From the NCBI RefSeq assembly GCF_900110025.1, contig NZ_FOCE01000001.1, positions 706,120 to 770,119 of the forward strand: 64,000 bases of DNA. The letters are read 5' to 3'. This DNA comes from Gemmobacter aquatilis (lineage in GTDB: Bacteria; Pseudomonadota; Alphaproteobacteria; Rhodobacterales; Rhodobacteraceae). This document shows positions 17,374-26,710 of this stretch, piece by piece; the first letter of the stretch is position 1; every line of letters starts with the position of its first letter. The notes beneath the pieces are model-generated. The model was given only the letters and a program-made list of their open reading frames with translations, was not told where the DNA came from and did not search any database. The position numbers and the translations under genes are program-made.

Positions 17374-18687
17374 ATGTCCACGCTCACCGACGCCCTCGCG
17401 CCGTTCGACGCCGAGGTCGTGCATGTCGGCCAGTTCGATCTGGCCTCGGTCTTTCGCGAACGCCGCCTGCGCCGCGCGCAATTCCTGCAATGGGCCGAAG
17501 ATCCGCGCTTTGCCAATGTGATCGCGCATTGGGATACCGCCGACAGCCTGTTCGGCGGCACGCGCTACTACACCGAAACCGTCGAAATCGACGCCAGCTC
17601 GATCCGCCGCAATCCGTCGGAACCCAATGCCGTGTCGGTCATCGCCGAACTGTCAGGCGATGCGAAAGAGCTGATGCCGCGTCAGGTGCTGCGCCGCCAG
17701 ATCGAACGTGCGGCGGCCATGGGCTTCAAGGTCGATGCCGCCTTTGAATTCGAAGTGATCCTGCTGGACGAAGACGCAACCACGGTGCGCAGCAAGGGCT
17801 TTGCCGGGCTGGAGAAATTCGCGCCCGACAACAAATGCTGGTCCGGCACCACCGCCAATACCCATGCCGGTTTCATCGCCGCGCTGGAGGCGGAGATTCT
17901 GGGCCATGACATCGCGCTGCACGGGCTGGGCGTCGAACTCGGGCCGGGCTGTCTGGAGGGCACCCTTGCCGCGACCGAAGGTCTGCGCGCCGCCGATGAT
18001 GCCGCCTTCTTCCGGCTGGCAACCCGCGCCTTTGCCCGCAAACACGGCAAGACCGCCAGCTTCATGCCTTACCTTGGCGCCGAATATCCCGGCATCGGCG
18101 GGCATATCTGCCTGTCGCTGAAAGATGCCACCACCGGCGCCAACCTGTTCTCCTCGCCCGACGGCCATACCAACGCGCTGGCCGGGCAATTCATCGCCGG
18201 GATGATGGACATCGTGCCCGAGGCCTTTGCCATGTGCACCGGCACCGTCAACGCCTATCGCCGTCTGGCACCGGGAAGCTGGGCGCCGAAATCGCTGACC
18301 TGGGCCGAACATCCCTTCACCGTCGCCGTCCGCTCTGCCCCCCATGCCGGGCCGCTGGCGCGGCTGGAATTCCGCGTGCCGCCCGCCGATTGCAACCCCT
18401 ATCTGACCATGGCGATGATGCTGGGCGCGGGGCTGGATGGTATCGCACGCGGCCTGCCCGCCCCTGCCGCCACCGCCTCGGCCGGGCCTGATTTCGTGCC
18501 CGAAGGTGCCCAGCGCTTCCCGCGCGATCTGGCCGAAGCCGCCGACCGGCTGGATCGTTCGGCCGCCGTGCGCCGCATCTGGGGCGACGCCTTCACCGAC
18601 AATTACGCGGCAGCCTGCCGCGCCGAATACGCAAGCCTAGCAAAAGCTGTCAGCGCGGAAGAGCGCGCCCGTTATCTGGAGGGATGA
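17374..18687 (+). CDS. Glutamine synthetase-like ligase 1 (divergent)
   Basis: A 437-residue member of the glutamine synthetase superfamily, whose non-classical members attach glutamate to amines (PuuA, GmaS, IpuC, aniline AtdA1). The first metal/ammonia-site motif appears as AAFEFEVIL, and VELGPGCLEGTLAATEGLRA followed by ARKHGKTASFMPYLG matches the central helix and the usual MPKP loop. There the normally conserved lysine is Tyr, and the GSGMH loop is GIGGHICLS. LEFRVPPADCNPYL matches the C-terminal RxP...NPYL region. These changes suggest an altered acceptor or a non-canonical reaction. It starts 23 bases after the reductase and precedes a second paralogue by four bases. Confidence 0.88.
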   Translation: MSTLTDALAPFDAEVVHVGQFDLASVFRERRLRRAQFLQWAEDPRFANVIAHWDTADSLFGGTRYYTETVEIDASSIRRNPSEPNAVSVIAELSGDAKELMPRQVLRRQIERAAAMGFKVDAAFEFEVILLDEDATTVRSKGFAGLEKFAPDNKCWSGTTANTHAGFIAALEAEILGHDIALHGLGVELGPGCLEGTLAATEGLRAADDAAFFRLATRAFARKHGKTASFMPYLGAEYPGIGGHICLSLKDATTGANLFSSPDGHTNALAGQFIAGMMDIVPEAFAMCTGTVNAYRRLAPGSWAPKSLTWAEHPFTVAVRSAPHAGPLARLEFRVPPADCNPYLTMAMMLGAGLDGIARGLPAPAATASAGPDFVPEGAQRFPRDLAEAADRLDRSAAVRRIWGDAFTDNYAAACRAEYASLAKAVSAEERARYLEG

Positions 18688-18691
18688 GAGA

Positions 18692-20197
18692 ATGAACAAG
18701 ATGGTTACCGGCACCCAAGCGCGCACCGATACCGACTATCACCGCGACATCGAAGCCCCCGGCCGCGCCGCGCTCGTGAAACGCGTCCGCGACAAGATCA
18801 ACGCCCTGGGCGTAGAATATATCTATTATCAATATATCTCGATCACCGGCCGGGTGATGGGCAAGGCCGCCCCGGCGCGGCATTGGGAAACCCAGGCCCG
18901 CAAAGGCGTGCAGACCTGGATGGGCGGCGTGGCCAACGTCACCCCCGATTTCAAGGGCAACCTGATCGGCTTCGACAGCAATGCGATGGAATGTATCGCC
19001 CTGCCCGACCCCGACACCTTCTGCCAGCTGCCCTGGGACAAGCGCGTCGCCCGCGTGTTCTGCACGCTGTATTACAGCCTCGAGGATTACACCTCGCCCG
19101 GCATGTATTACGAACATGACACCCGCGGGAACCTGAAGCGCTTCGACGCCGAATTCCGCACCAAACACAACGGCCTGCACCTGCGCGTCGGGCTGGAGCC
19201 GGAAATGCTCTGGCTCAAACCCAAGGCGGGCGAAGTGCGCCCCTATGAAGGCATCACCGAGGCCTTCGCCTATCACATCGGCCAGTTCGAATCCGCCCGC
19301 CATATCTGGACCCAGGTCAGCGACTATGCGCTCGCCATGGGGCTGGACATGATCCAGGGCGATTGCGAAGACGCCCCCGGCCAGATCGAACTGAACTACC
19401 AGTTCGACGATGCCCTGCCGACCTGCGACCGGATGACCACCTATCGCCAGATCTGCGCCGAGGTGGCCCGCCAGCATGGGCTGATCGCCTGCTTCATGGC
19501 CAAACCCTTCATGGGCTATGCCGCCAATGGCTGTCACCACAACTGCTCGGTCTGGACAGGCGGTTCGCGCGAGATGCAGGAACTGGTGCCGGGCGAGGCG
19601 CCGGGGATGGAAGAGCTGTTCCACTATTCCAAAGGCGGCGTGAACGAGTTTGAAAACAAGGATGGCGGCTGGATTCCCACCGAACTGGGCCACCACATCC
19701 TTGGCGGCAGCCTGAAACATATCGACGCGCTGACCTGCCTTGGCGCCTCGACCGTGAACAGCTATCGCCGCTTCAATGATTACGGCCTCTGGGCCCCGAT
19801 CGGCGCCAACTGGGGCCTGCAGAACCGCAGCTGCACCATCCGCATCTCCTCGCCCGACCGCTTTGAATTCCGCGCGGTGGACAGCATGGTCAACCCGCAT
19901 CTGTTCTGCGGCGCGCTGCTGAAGGCGATGGATGACGGCATCACCAACAAGATCGACCCCGGCCCGCATGAAACCCGCAACGTCACCACCGTCTGGCAAT
20001 CGGGCGAGCCGGTGAAACTGATCCCGCTGAACCTGCACGACGCCCTCGAAGCGCTGAAAAAAGACGATGTGATCAAATCGGCCCTTCCCGGACGGCTCTA
20101 TGAGGTATTCGATGAGTACAAACGTGACGAGTGGACCCGGTTCCTGCGTGAAGTGACCAACTGGGATGTCGAACGCTATCTGCATTGCGTGCCGTGA
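18692..20197 (+). CDS. Glutamine synthetase-like ligase 2 (gamma-glutamyl-amide synthetase type)
   Basis: A 501-residue second GS-fold ligase, longer than its neighbour at the N-terminus. LRVGLEPEMLWL gives the first metal site, DCEDAPGQIELNYQFDDALP the conserved central segment, and FMAKPF the MPKP loop with its lysine kept, unlike ligase 1. The loop NGCHHNCSVW stands where GSGMH is usual, and NRSCTIRISSPDRFEFRAVD is the canonical Arg-rich substrate region. It is therefore the better candidate for true ATP-dependent gamma-glutamylation of an amine. The two ligases may form a heteromer or act on different amines; sequence alone cannot tell. Confidence 0.9.
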   Translation: MNKMVTGTQARTDTDYHRDIEAPGRAALVKRVRDKINALGVEYIYYQYISITGRVMGKAAPARHWETQARKGVQTWMGGVANVTPDFKGNLIGFDSNAMECIALPDPDTFCQLPWDKRVARVFCTLYYSLEDYTSPGMYYEHDTRGNLKRFDAEFRTKHNGLHLRVGLEPEMLWLKPKAGEVRPYEGITEAFAYHIGQFESARHIWTQVSDYALAMGLDMIQGDCEDAPGQIELNYQFDDALPTCDRMTTYRQICAEVARQHGLIACFMAKPFMGYAANGCHHNCSVWTGGSREMQELVPGEAPGMEELFHYSKGGVNEFENKDGGWIPTELGHHILGGSLKHIDALTCLGASTVNSYRRFNDYGLWAPIGANWGLQNRSCTIRISSPDRFEFRAVDSMVNPHLFCGALLKAMDDGITNKIDPGPHETRNVTTVWQSGEPVKLIPLNLHDALEALKKDDVIKSALPGRLYEVFDEYKRDEWTRFLREVTNWDVERYLHCVP

Positions 20198-20225
20198 TCC
20201 CGATCTGCCTCTGAAAGGAGCCCCG

Positions 20226-21395
20226 ATGAACCGCCCCCTCGCCCCGCAGATCGCCGCCGTGCCCGGCCCGATGGTTGACATCCTGTCGCCGGACGGGCTG
20301 ATCCTTGGCGCCGATCCGGTGCAGGCAGCGCGGCTCGGCCTGACAGCCGACGCGCTGGAAGGGGCGGACTGGGCGCGCATCTATACGCTGGATGCGCGCG
20401 ACCGGATCGCGGCGCTGTTCGCGCAGGGGACGGCGGCCATCACCCCTGCCGTCCTGCCGATGGTGCTGCGCGCCGCTTCGGGCGCAACACTGGCCACCGC
20501 CGCCGTGGCCGATTGGGTGGATGACCCGCAGCATGGCCGCTGCCTGCGGCTGTGGAAATGGCCGACAGGCGGGGCACTGGATGACGTGGCCCGCCTGTCG
20601 GAAGCCAACGAGGTGCTGTCCGGCATCGTCGCCGCCTCCTCCGATGCCGGCTGGTGCATGGAATGGGCCGATCCGGTGGATCTGTCGGCGCCGGAACATG
20701 AAATCGTCCGGCAGGTCTTTGAAAACGGGCCGCGCTGGCGCTTTTGCAACGAGGCGATGGCGCGGCTGTATCGCACCCCGCCGGGCAAGGATTTCAACGC
20801 TCTGCCCGTGTCGGAAACCTTTCCGCGCACCCCGGAAAACGAAGATTTCATCCGCCGCCTGATCCGCGCAGATTTCGACATGACCGCCTCTCCCTCGCGC
20901 GATCTGCGCTATGACGGCATGTTCATCGACGTGGAAAACGATGTGCGCGGCCATATCCGCGGCAACAAGCTGGTGCGCATGTGGGGCACTGTGCGCGATG
21001 TGTCCAAACATGTGCGGCGGGAAACCCTGCTGCGCGATGAAATCGGCGCGCTGCAATCGGTGCTGGCGGCCCTGCCCGATCCGGTTCTGGTCGTCGATGA
21101 TGCGGGGGCGCCGATCTATCTCAACATCGCCGCCGAAGCGCTGTTTGAAGGCCCGCCCGAGGTCATCGCCCTGCGCCAGTTCGAAGACCTGCTGGAAACC
21201 GGGCGCCCGCTGGCCGCGCTGCTGGCCGATGCCACCAGCCTGCACGCCACCCGCAGCCCGTTTTCCGCGCTGGCCCTGCGCCCCAGCGGCCCGTTGCGGG
21301 TGGAAGGCACTGCCGCCAGCTTTGACCTGCGCGGCACGCCCGCGCTGGTCTTGTGCCTGCGCCCCGCCAGCCGGGCCGAGCGGGGGGCGCAATGA
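20226..21395 (+). CDS. PAS-domain sensory protein
   Basis: A 389-residue cytoplasmic protein with no transmembrane segment. Two or three PAS-like regions are visible: one near residues 15-110 (MVDILSPDGLILGADP), one near 130-265 (WRFCNEAMARLYRTPPG ending in LVRMWGTVRDVSKHVRRE), and one near 270-380 (LPDPVLVVDDAGAPIYLNIA). No kinase, cyclase or DNA-binding domain follows. The ATG at 20226 has a strong AAAGGAG site. The stop overlaps the start of the sigma-54 activator (ATGA), so the two are probably made together, and this protein likely senses the signal for that activator. Confidence 0.8.
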   Translation: MNRPLAPQIAAVPGPMVDILSPDGLILGADPVQAARLGLTADALEGADWARIYTLDARDRIAALFAQGTAAITPAVLPMVLRAASGATLATAAVADWVDDPQHGRCLRLWKWPTGGALDDVARLSEANEVLSGIVAASSDAGWCMEWADPVDLSAPEHEIVRQVFENGPRWRFCNEAMARLYRTPPGKDFNALPVSETFPRTPENEDFIRRLIRADFDMTASPSRDLRYDGMFIDVENDVRGHIRGNKLVRMWGTVRDVSKHVRRETLLRDEIGALQSVLAALPDPVLVVDDAGAPIYLNIAAEALFEGPPEVIALRQFEDLLETGRPLAALLADATSLHATRSPFSALALRPSGPLRVEGTAASFDLRGTPALVLCLRPASRAERGAQ

Positions 21396-22762
21396 AGATG
21401 ACGCTGCCGCAAGACCCTCCGACCAAACCCGCCGCCGAACGCGCGCGGCTGCTGCTGGCCGCCTTCGACGCCGCACCCGACGGGCTGATCGTGCTGAACC
21501 CCGAAGGGCTGGTGGTGCTGTGCAACCGCGAGGCCGCCACGCTGGCCGGGCTGGGCAACGCCCGGGTCAGCGGCCAGCCCTTTGCCGAACTGGCCCGCCT
21601 GTCGGCCCTGAACTGGGCCCCGATCGAGGAACTGGTCGCCTCGGGCCGGTCTGGCGACATGATCCTGCGCAGCGACGGGATGGGGGCGATCTTCGTCACC
21701 CTGCGCCGCATCGCCGATCAGCCCGGCGCGCTGGCGCTGACACTGCGCGATCTGGCGGTGTTCGACCATGCCCGCCGCCGCGCCACCGGCGAGCGTGACC
21801 CCGCCGGCTTCTCTTCCACCGTCGAGCGGCGCCTGCGCCCCGATTTCGCCCGCCAGCGTCAGCTTTCCCCCTATCTGGACCGCATCATCGCCCGGGGCGA
21901 ACGCGCTTTGCTGCAAGGCGCCCGCGTCATCATCACCGGCGAAAGCGGCGTCGGTAAAACCGAAATCGCCCGCCACCTGCACAGCTTCGTCGCCAATGGC
22001 GCCGATCCTTTCGTGGCGGTGAACTGCGCCGCCATCCCCGAAACCCTGTTTGAATCCGAACTGTTCGGCTATGAACGCGGCGCCTTCACCGGCGCGCTGA
22101 CCGAAGGCAAGAAGGGCCTGATCGAGGCGGCGGAAGGTGGCACGCTGTTTCTGGATGAAATCGGCGAGATCCCCCTGACGCTGCAGGCCAAGCTGCTCAG
22201 CTTTCTGGAAGACGGTCTGGTGCTGCGCGTCGGCTCCACCCGCCCGCGCCGGGTCAACCTGCGCATCATCACCGCCACCAACCGCGACCTGCTGGAAATG
22301 GCCGAAGATCGCCGCTTCCGGCTGGATCTCTATTACCGGCTGGCCGTGGTCAACATGCCGATCAAACCGCTGCGCGACATGCCCGAACTGCTCGATCACC
22401 TGATCGAACGGTTTCTGACCGCGATCAACCAGCGCCGGGCGCAACCGCTCGTGCTGTCTGCCGATCTGCGGGCGCGGCTGCTGGCCTATCACTATCCCGG
22501 AAACATCCGCGAACTGGCCAATCTTCTGCAACAGATTTCGGTTCTGGGCGACGGCGAGGATGAATTGCCGCGCCGTCTGCAATCCGTCCAGCCCGCCCCC
22601 GATCCGGGGGCGGAAGGCGGCTCTTTGCGTGCGCAGGTCGCAGGCTTCGAGACGCGCGTGATCGAGGAGGCGATCCGCATCCATGGCAGCAAGCGCAAGG
22701 CGGCTGCCGCCCTTGGTGTCGATATCGGCACCATTGTCCGAAAAACCAGAAAAGAGCCCTGA
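21392..22762 (+). CDS. Sigma-54-dependent transcriptional activator (PAS-AAA+-Fis HTH)
   Basis: A 456-residue enhancer-binding protein. An N-terminal PAS domain (about 20-125, [20 protein letters not shown]) is followed by the AAA+ module. That module has Walker A GESGVGKT (183-190), the sigma-54-contacting GAFTGA loop (230-235), Walker [12 protein letters not shown] and [13 protein letters not shown]. The C-terminus [20 protein letters not shown] is a Fis-type helix-turn-helix. All motifs for sigma-54 activation are intact. It should drive the -24/-12 promoter at 14620-14635 together with the RpoN at the end of the same gene run, giving a self-amplifying circuit. Confidence 0.95.
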   Translation: MKMTLPQDPPTKPAAERARLLLAAFDAAPDGLIVLNPEGLVVLCNREAATLAGLGNARVSGQPFAELARLSALNWAPIEELVASGRSGDMILRSDGMGAIFVTLRRIADQPGALALTLRDLAVFDHARRRATGERDPAGFSSTVERRLRPDFARQRQLSPYLDRIIARGERALLQGARVIITGESGVGKTEIARHLHSFVANGADPFVAVNCAAIPETLFESELFGYERGAFTGALTEGKKGLIEAAEGGTLFLDEIGEIPLTLQAKLLSFLEDGLVLRVGSTRPRRVNLRIITATNRDLLEMAEDRRFRLDLYYRLAVVNMPIKPLRDMPELLDHLIERFLTAINQRRAQPLVLSADLRARLLAYHYPGNIRELANLLQQISVLGDGEDELPRRLQSVQPAPDPGAEGGSLRAQVAGFETRVIEEAIRIHGSKRKAAAALGVDIGTIVRKTRKEP

Positions 22763-22795
22763 GGGCCAAACAACCACCAACAGGAGAGCGAGAGA

Positions 22796-23833
22796 ATGAA
22801 AAAGACCCTGACTGCCATGCTGACCCTCGGCCTTGCCGCCGGTCCTGCGCTTGCCGAAGGCACGGTGAACGTGCTGACCTGGGAAGGCTATGCCGACCCG
22901 TCCTTCATCACCAAGTTCGAAGAAGAATCCGGCTGCAAGGTCAGCGCGACCTATGTCGGCTCGAATGACGATTTCGCGCCGAAACTGCTGGGCGGCGGCG
23001 GCATCTATGACCTGATCACCCCCTCCATCGACACCACCGCCCTGATGATCGACCTCGGGCTGGTAGAGCCGCTGGATACCGCCGCGATCACCGGCTGGAA
23101 CGACATCTACCCGAAATTCCTGTCGCAAGAGGGGATCCAGCGGGACGGCGCCTATTACGGCATGCCCTATGTCTGGGGCGCCATCGCCTTCATGTATCTC
23201 GACAGCGCCTTCCCCACTCCGCCGACCTCGATCGCCGATCTGTGGAACCCGGAACTGAAGGGCAAGATCTCGCTCTGGGATGACAAAAGCTCGATCTATG
23301 TCGCTGCGCGCAAGAATGGCGACATGGACATCTACAACCTGACCGACGAGCAGATCGAAAAGGCCAAGGCCGCGCTGGTCGAACAGAAACCGCTGGTGCG
23401 CAAATACTGGGCCACGGCGGGGGAACTGGTCGATCTTTACAAGGCAGGCGAGGTTGTGATCTCCAACACCTGGGCCGGCTATCAATCGGGTCTGCTGAAG
23501 GCCGAAGGCGTGAAGGTGACAGAGTTCATCCCGAAAGAAGGCGCCGAGGGCTGGATGGACAGCTGGATGGTGGTGAAAGACACCCCCAACAAGGAATGTG
23601 CCTACAAGTTCCTCAACATGCAGCTTTCCGAACTGGGCCAATGCGGTGTGGCCAATGTGAACGGTTATTCGGTTGCCAATGCCGCCGCCGCCAAGGCCTG
23701 CATGCCCGCCGAACAATATGCCGCCCTGCATCAGGATGACCCGAACTATCTGGACAGCCTGCAGGTCTGGCAAGCGCTCGGTGATCGGTTCGAGGCCTAT
23801 ACCAACGCCTGGAATGCCGTGAAGGCGCAGTAA
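22796..23833 (+). CDS. Polyamine-type ABC transporter binding protein (PotD/PotF-like)
   Basis: A 345-residue periplasmic protein with a Sec signal (MKKTLTAMLTLGLAAGPALA). The mature start EGTVNVLTWEGYADPSFITK is the classical spermidine/putrescine-binding fold opening (VNVYNW/LTWEGY type). ISNTWAGYQSG and YGMPYVWGAIAFMY are also family features. Acidic ligand residues of PotD cannot be assigned without alignment. It follows the activator gene by 33 bases with an AGGAGAG site. A hairpin between it and the ATPase gene likely sets the excess of binding protein. Confidence 0.92.
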   Translation: MKKTLTAMLTLGLAAGPALAEGTVNVLTWEGYADPSFITKFEEESGCKVSATYVGSNDDFAPKLLGGGGIYDLITPSIDTTALMIDLGLVEPLDTAAITGWNDIYPKFLSQEGIQRDGAYYGMPYVWGAIAFMYLDSAFPTPPTSIADLWNPELKGKISLWDDKSSIYVAARKNGDMDIYNLTDEQIEKAKAALVEQKPLVRKYWATAGELVDLYKAGEVVISNTWAGYQSGLLKAEGVKVTEFIPKEGAEGWMDSWMVVKDTPNKECAYKFLNMQLSELGQCGVANVNGYSVANAAAAKACMPAEQYAALHQDDPNYLDSLQVWQALGDRFEAYTNAWNAVKAQ

Positions 23834-23869
23834 CCGCACCTCTCCGACTCCATCGGGGAAAAGATCGGG

Positions 23870-23893
23870 GGCGGGCGGCTTCGGCTGCCCGCC
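23870..23893 (+). promoter_or_regulatory. cUUCGg-capped hairpin between binding-protein and ATPase genes
   Basis: GGCGGGC and GCCCGCC enclose an inner GC-TTCG-GC cap with one G-T pair between them. The cUUCGg tetraloop makes this a very stable RNA hairpin. It has no T run, so it probably protects the 3' end of the binding-protein message or attenuates downstream transcription rather than fully terminating it. Confidence 0.6.
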
Positions 23894-23927
23894 ACCCGGG
23901 CGGAATCACACAGGGAAAGGGCGCCGC

Positions 23928-25025
23928 ATGGCCGCAATCATCGAGCTTCAGCGCATATCGAAGCATTATTCCAAAACCATCATCGGCGTCGATGATGTCA
24001 GCCTTGATGTCGAGGACGGCGAGTTTGTCACCCTGCTCGGCCCGTCGGGCTGCGGCAAGTCCACCCTGTTGCGCATGATCGGCGGGTTCGAGGCGCCGAC
24101 CCATGGCATGATCCGCCTGGCCGGGCAGGATGTGACACATGTGCCGCCTTATCGGCGCGATGTGAACATGGTGTTTCAGGATTACGCGCTGTTCCCCCAC
24201 ATGACCGTGGGCGAAAACATCGCTTACGGGCTGAAGATTCAGGGCCGCAGCCGGGCACAGGCCCGCGACATGGCGGTGGACGCGCTGGCGCTGGTCGGCC
24301 TGCCCGACAAGATCGACCAGAAACCGGCGCAGCTTTCCGGCGGCCAGCGGCAGCGCGTGGCCCTGGCCCGCGCCATCGTGCGCCGCCCCAAGGTGCTGCT
24401 GCTGGACGAACCGCTGTCCGCGCTGGATGCCCGCCTGCGCGACCAGATGCGCATCGAGATGAAGCACCTGCACGAAAAGGTCGGCATCACCTTCATCATG
24501 GTCACCCATGATCAGGAAGAGGCGCTCACCATGTCCGACCGCGTGGTTGTGATGGAAAAGGGCCGCGTCGCGCAAGACGGGCGCCCGCAGGATCTCTATG
24601 ATCAACCGGCCTCGCCCTATGTGGCCAATTTCATCGGCACCACCAATTTCGTCGCCGGATCGCTGACCGGGCGCAGCCCCGCAGGCACCCGCATCGCCAG
24701 CGCGGCGGGCGACTTCACCGCGACGGCCGATCTGGCCCTGCCGCAGGGCGCCGAGGTGACGCTGGGCTTCCGCCCCGAAAAGGTCCGCCTGCTGGCCGAG
24801 GGCGAAACCGCCGCCAATGTCGTGCCGGGCCGCATCGCCGAGGTGATCTATTACGGCCTGGGCCTGCGCACCACGGTCGAACTGGCCGGGGGCACGCAGG
24901 TCCATGTGGATTGCCTGCTGCCCGACAGCCTCGCCCGCTCTGCCGTGCCGCAGCCCGGCGCGCCGGTCCGGCTGGGGATCGAGCCGCACAATGTCTTCGT
25001 CTTCGCCGGAAGGGTGGCGGCATGA
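23928..25025 (+). CDS. Polyamine-type ABC transporter ATPase (PotA/PotG-like)
   Basis: A 365-residue cytoplasmic ATPase. Walker A GPSGCGKST, signature LSGGQRQRVALARAIV and Walker B VLLLDEPLSALD are all canonical, and a C-terminal TOBE domain (about 275-360) is present. FQDYALFPHMTVGENIAYGL is the usual Q-loop region of this class. The stop overlaps the permease start (ATGA at 25022). Confidence 0.94.
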   Translation: MAAIIELQRISKHYSKTIIGVDDVSLDVEDGEFVTLLGPSGCGKSTLLRMIGGFEAPTHGMIRLAGQDVTHVPPYRRDVNMVFQDYALFPHMTVGENIAYGLKIQGRSRAQARDMAVDALALVGLPDKIDQKPAQLSGGQRQRVALARAIVRRPKVLLLDEPLSALDARLRDQMRIEMKHLHEKVGITFIMVTHDQEEALTMSDRVVVMEKGRVAQDGRPQDLYDQPASPYVANFIGTTNFVAGSLTGRSPAGTRIASAAGDFTATADLALPQGAEVTLGFRPEKVRLLAEGETAANVVPGRIAEVIYYGLGLRTTVELAGGTQVHVDCLLPDSLARSAVPQPGAPVRLGIEPHNVFVFAGRVAA

Positions 25026-25891
25026 TCGCCCGCGCCCCCCGCAACCTTTCGGCCCTGCTGGTGCTGGGCATCCCGCTGCTGTGGATCGTGGTCTTCATGC
25101 TGCTGCCCTATGGCATCATCGTGACCTACAGCTTCTGGCTCAAATCCTACCCCACCTTCAAACCGGCCTTCCAGTTCGGCAACTACCTGACCCTGCTGAC
25201 CGATGTGCAATATCTGCAGGTGCTGGGCCGCACCCTGAAGATCTCGATCCTCGTCTCGATCCTGTCGCTGGGGCTGGCCTATCCCTTCGCCTGGTGGCTG
25301 GTGTTCCGCTGCCGGTCGCAGGCGCTGCGCACCTGGGCCTATATGGCGGTGATCGCGCCGCTCTGGGTCAGCTACCTGCTGCGCGCCTATATCTGGAAAA
25401 CCATCCTCGGCACCGAGGGCATCCTGAACTCGTTCCTGATGTCCACCGGCCTGATTTCCGAACCCTCGTCGCTGTTCCTGTACAACCAGTTCGCGATGGT
25501 GGTCACGCTGACCTATATCTTCATCCCCTTCATGGTGATGCCGATCTACACCGCGCTGGAGCGGATTCCGCTTAATCTGGCAGAAGCCTCGGCCGATCTG
25601 GGCATGGGGCCGGTGCAGACCTTCCTGAAGGTCACCCTGCCGCTGTCCACCCCCGGCATTGCCGCCGGGTTCACCCTGACCTTCTGCCTGTCCTTCGGCG
25701 ATTTCATCGCGCCCTTCCTCGTCGGCGGGCCGGATGGCAACCTCATCGCCTCGGTGATCCAGACGCAATTCGGCGCGGCGCTCAACTGGCCGCTCGGCTC
25801 GGCGCTGTCGATCGTGATGCTGATCATCGTGCTGGCCATCGTCTCGCTGTCGGACCGGCTGGAAGCCACCGCCCATACCGGAGCTGCCTGA
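25022..25891 (+). CDS. Polyamine-type ABC transporter permease 1 (PotB/PotH-like)
   Basis: A 289-residue inner-membrane permease with six predicted helices. The coupling motif EASADLGMGPVQTFLKVTLP is the EAA loop. LLPYGIIVTYSFW near the start and SFGDFIAPFLVGGPDGNL near the end are typical of PotB/PotH. I chose the ATG at 25022, coupled to the ATPase stop; an upstream in-frame start at 24911 lies inside the ATPase gene. Confidence 0.93.
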   Translation: MIARAPRNLSALLVLGIPLLWIVVFMLLPYGIIVTYSFWLKSYPTFKPAFQFGNYLTLLTDVQYLQVLGRTLKISILVSILSLGLAYPFAWWLVFRCRSQALRTWAYMAVIAPLWVSYLLRAYIWKTILGTEGILNSFLMSTGLISEPSSLFLYNQFAMVVTLTYIFIPFMVMPIYTALERIPLNLAEASADLGMGPVQTFLKVTLPLSTPGIAAGFTLTFCLSFGDFIAPFLVGGPDGNLIASVIQTQFGAALNWPLGSALSIVMLIIVLAIVSLSDRLEATAHTGAA

Positions 25892-25892
25892 C

Positions 25893-26693
25893 ATGTCGCA
25901 CAAACCCTCCTCGAGTTTCGTGGCCGACACGGCGCTGACCACCTTTGTCTGCCTGCTGATGGCCTTCCTCTATGTGCCGATCTGGGTGCTGATCGCCTTC
26001 AGCTTCTCCTCCTCGCGCTCGCTCACCTGGCCGATTCCCGGCTTCACGCTGGATTGGTATCGCAAGCTCTTTGCCAATGCCGATCTGCTGACCGCCGTCG
26101 GCAACAGCTTTTACGTCGCCACCTTCGCCAGCCTGCTGGCGCTGGCGGTCGGCATCCCGGCGGCCATGGCGCTGCACCGCTTCAACTTCTGGGGCAAGAC
26201 ACTGTTCCGCCGCCTGATCCTGCTGCCGATCACCCTGCCGGGCATCGTCACCGGCATCTCGATGCTGAACATGTTCCGCCTGTTCGGCTTCAACCCCAGC
26301 CTTGAAACCGTGATCATCGGCCATGCCACCGCCCTGATCGGCGTGGTGGTCACGCAGGTCTTTGCCCGGCTGCAACGCCTGCCGAAATCGCTGGAGGAAG
26401 CCTCGTCCGATCTGGGCGCCCCGCCGCTGCACACCTTCCTGCACATCACCCTGCCCAACATCCGCTCTGCGGTGTTCGGCGCGGGCCTGCTGTCCTTCGT
26501 GCTGTCCTTCGATGAAATCCCGGTGACCTTCTTCCTCACCGGCCGCGACAACACGCTGCCCATGTATATCTATTCGACCATGCGGCGCGGCGTGACGCCC
26601 GAAATCAATGCGGTCGGCACGCTGATCGTGCTCGCCTCTCTCATCCTCATCATTGTCTCCGTGCTGCTGTCGCGCGACCGCAGCCCCCGCTGA
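25893..26693 (+). CDS. Polyamine-type ABC transporter permease 2 (PotC/PotI-like)
   Basis: A 266-residue inner-membrane permease that pairs with permease 1. The EAA loop reads EEASSDLGAPPLHTFLHITL. LSFDEIPVTFFLTGRDNTLP and MYIYSTMRRGVTPEINA are the signature C-terminal segments of PotC. It begins one base after the permease 1 stop. A PuuC-like dehydrogenase gene follows after 17 bases, linking uptake to catabolism. Confidence 0.93.
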   Translation: MSHKPSSSFVADTALTTFVCLLMAFLYVPIWVLIAFSFSSSRSLTWPIPGFTLDWYRKLFANADLLTAVGNSFYVATFASLLALAVGIPAAMALHRFNFWGKTLFRRLILLPITLPGIVTGISMLNMFRLFGFNPSLETVIIGHATALIGVVVTQVFARLQRLPKSLEEASSDLGAPPLHTFLHITLPNIRSAVFGAGLLSFVLSFDEIPVTFFLTGRDNTLPMYIYSTMRRGVTPEINAVGTLIVLASLILIIVSVLLSRDRSPR

Positions 26694-26710
26694 TCTGACT
26701 GGAGCCTGCC

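Noticed and set aside
17374..20197. The two GS-like genes as housekeeping glutamine synthetase (glnA)
   Set aside because: Key loops differ (MPYLG, NGCHHNC), no glnB neighbour, and the context is amine catabolism.
23613..24989. Antisense open frame of over 450 codons opposite the polyamine ATPase
   Set aside because: Composition rich in His, Gly, Arg and Ala, no domain, no ribosome site, and full overlap with a clear ABC gene.
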